Shown here piece after piece: positions 63,101-64,000 of a stretch of 64,000 bases of DNA. The number at the start of each line of letters is the position of its first letter. The stretch's first letter is position 1. The notes under the pieces are model-generated. The model saw only the letters and a list, made by a program, of their open reading frames with translations. It searched no databases and had not been told where the DNA came from. The DNA lies in the NCBI GenBank assembly GCA_032718475.1, contig JAUCBJ010006375.1, positions 38,035 to 102,034 on the forward strand, written 5' to 3'. Source of the DNA: Nemertoderma westbladi. Taxonomy: Eukaryota; Xenacoelomorpha; Nemertodermatida; Nemertodermatidae. A program made the translations under genes and the position numbers.

Positions 63101-64000
63101 CTAGTGGGGCCGGGTAACATTCCATACTAGTGGGGCCGGGTAACATTGGTACTAGTGGGGCCGGGTAACATTCCATACTAGTGGGGCCGGGTAACATTGG
63201 TACTAGTGGGGCCGGGTAACATTCCATACTAGTGGGGCCGGGTAACATTCCATACTAGTGGGGCCGGGTAACATTGGTACTAGTGGGGCCGGGTAACATT
63301 CCTACTAGTGGGGCCGGGTAACATTCGTACTAGTGGGGCCGGGTAACATTCCATACTAGTGGGGCCGGGTAACATTCCATACTAGTGGGGCCGGGTAACA
63401 TTGGTACTAGTGGGGCCGGGTAACATTGCTACTAGTGGGGCCGGGTAACATTGGTACTAGTGGGGCCGGGTAACATTGGTACTAGTGGGGCCGGGTAACA
63501 TTCCATACTAGTGGGGCCGGGTAACATTCCATACTAGTGGGGCCGGGTAACATTGGTACTAGTGGGGCCGGGTAACATTGGTACTAGTGGGGCCGGGTAA
63601 CATTCCGTACTAGTGGGGCCGGGTAACATTCCATACTAGTGGGGCCGGGTAACATTGGTACTAGTGGGGCCGGGTAACATTCCATACTAGTGGGGCCGGG
63701 TAACATTCCATACTAGTGGGGCCGGGTAACATTGGTACTAGTGGGGCCGGGTAACATTGGTACTAGTGGGGCCGGGTAACATTGGTACTAGTGGGGCCGG
63801 GTAACATTGGTACTAGTGGGGCCGGGTAACATTCCATACTAGTGGGGCCGGGTAACATTCCATACTAGTGGGGCCGGGTAACATTGGTACTAGTGGGGCC
63901 GGGTAACATTGGTACTAGTGGGGCCGGGTAACATTGGTACTAGTGGGGCCGGGTAACATTGGTACTAGTGGGGCCGGGTAACATTCCATACTAGTGGGGC
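60106..64000. repeat. 25/26-bp satellite, about 150 units, runs off the window
   Basis: Two unit types, GGGGCCGGGTAACATTCCAT + ACTAGT (26 bp) and GGGGCCGGGTAACATTGGTA + CTAGT (25 bp), in mixed order, often alternating as a 51-bp dimer (60 bp apart variants are absent). Alternating stretches leave the minus strand open as MLPGPTSMECYPAPLV repeats (51 = 17 codons), which I regard as an artefact. Confidence 0.97.

Overview
This 64-kb window is nuclear DNA from an animal, most likely a marine or aquatic invertebrate. The evidence is GT-AG introns, orthologues of metazoan housekeeping genes, a cilia gene (ODAD4-like), several clades of non-LTR retrotransposon, a Ty3/gypsy fragment, a tRNA-derived SINE and many foldback elements and minisatellites. 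I cannot name the species. No CRISPR, operon, rRNA or intact tRNA gene was seen. Summing the tandem arrays by eye gives about 15 kb, roughly a quarter of the window.

Layout. 1-11.4 kb: repeat land with 39-bp, 32-bp, 31-bp and a 3.4-kb 24-bp satellite. 11.46-15.02 kb (+): a two-exon TPR gene like the N-terminus of ODAD4/TTC25; its intron holds a 1.75-kb TTAA-flanked element with poly-G ends. 18.5-46.4 kb (-): eight exons of ARMH3 (C10orf76), each joined in frame; the last exon was not found. Introns of ARMH3 contain three other genes: a perilipin-like gene (+, 40.3-41.5 kb), PSMB1 (+, 29.8-30.6 kb) and SNRNP35 (-, 26.0-27.35 kb, with a long minisatellite-coded KDR tail). 50.96-60.0 kb (+): complete three-exon AASS (lysine-ketoglutarate reductase/saccharopine dehydrogenase), with a large palindrome and LINE fragments in its introns. 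60.1-64 kb: a 25/26-bp satellite starting about 105 bp after the AASS stop and running off the end.

The genes do not form a pathway: proteasome, U12 spliceosome, Golgi PI4K regulation, lipid droplets, lysine catabolism and cilia are unrelated roles. What connects them is architecture. There are few introns (PSMB1, SNRNP35 and the perilipin-like gene have uninterrupted CDSs; AASS has only two introns), but those introns are packed with satellites and nested transposons. Coding exons are GC-rich islands in AT-rich repeats. Many long open frames are artefacts of tandem repeats whose period is not a multiple of three, or which simply lack stops.

I found no clear new multi-gene system. The most interesting items are structural: a 1.17-kb element with perfect long TIRs built of CTACGCGTAG palindromes and a 7-9 bp target duplication, inserted in another palindrome; the TTAA/poly-G element; a near-perfect 275-bp-arm palindrome in AASS intron 1; a LINE split by a TIR element carrying a dead transposon-family gene; higher-order structure in the satellites; and the perilipin-like protein with a long acidic tail.
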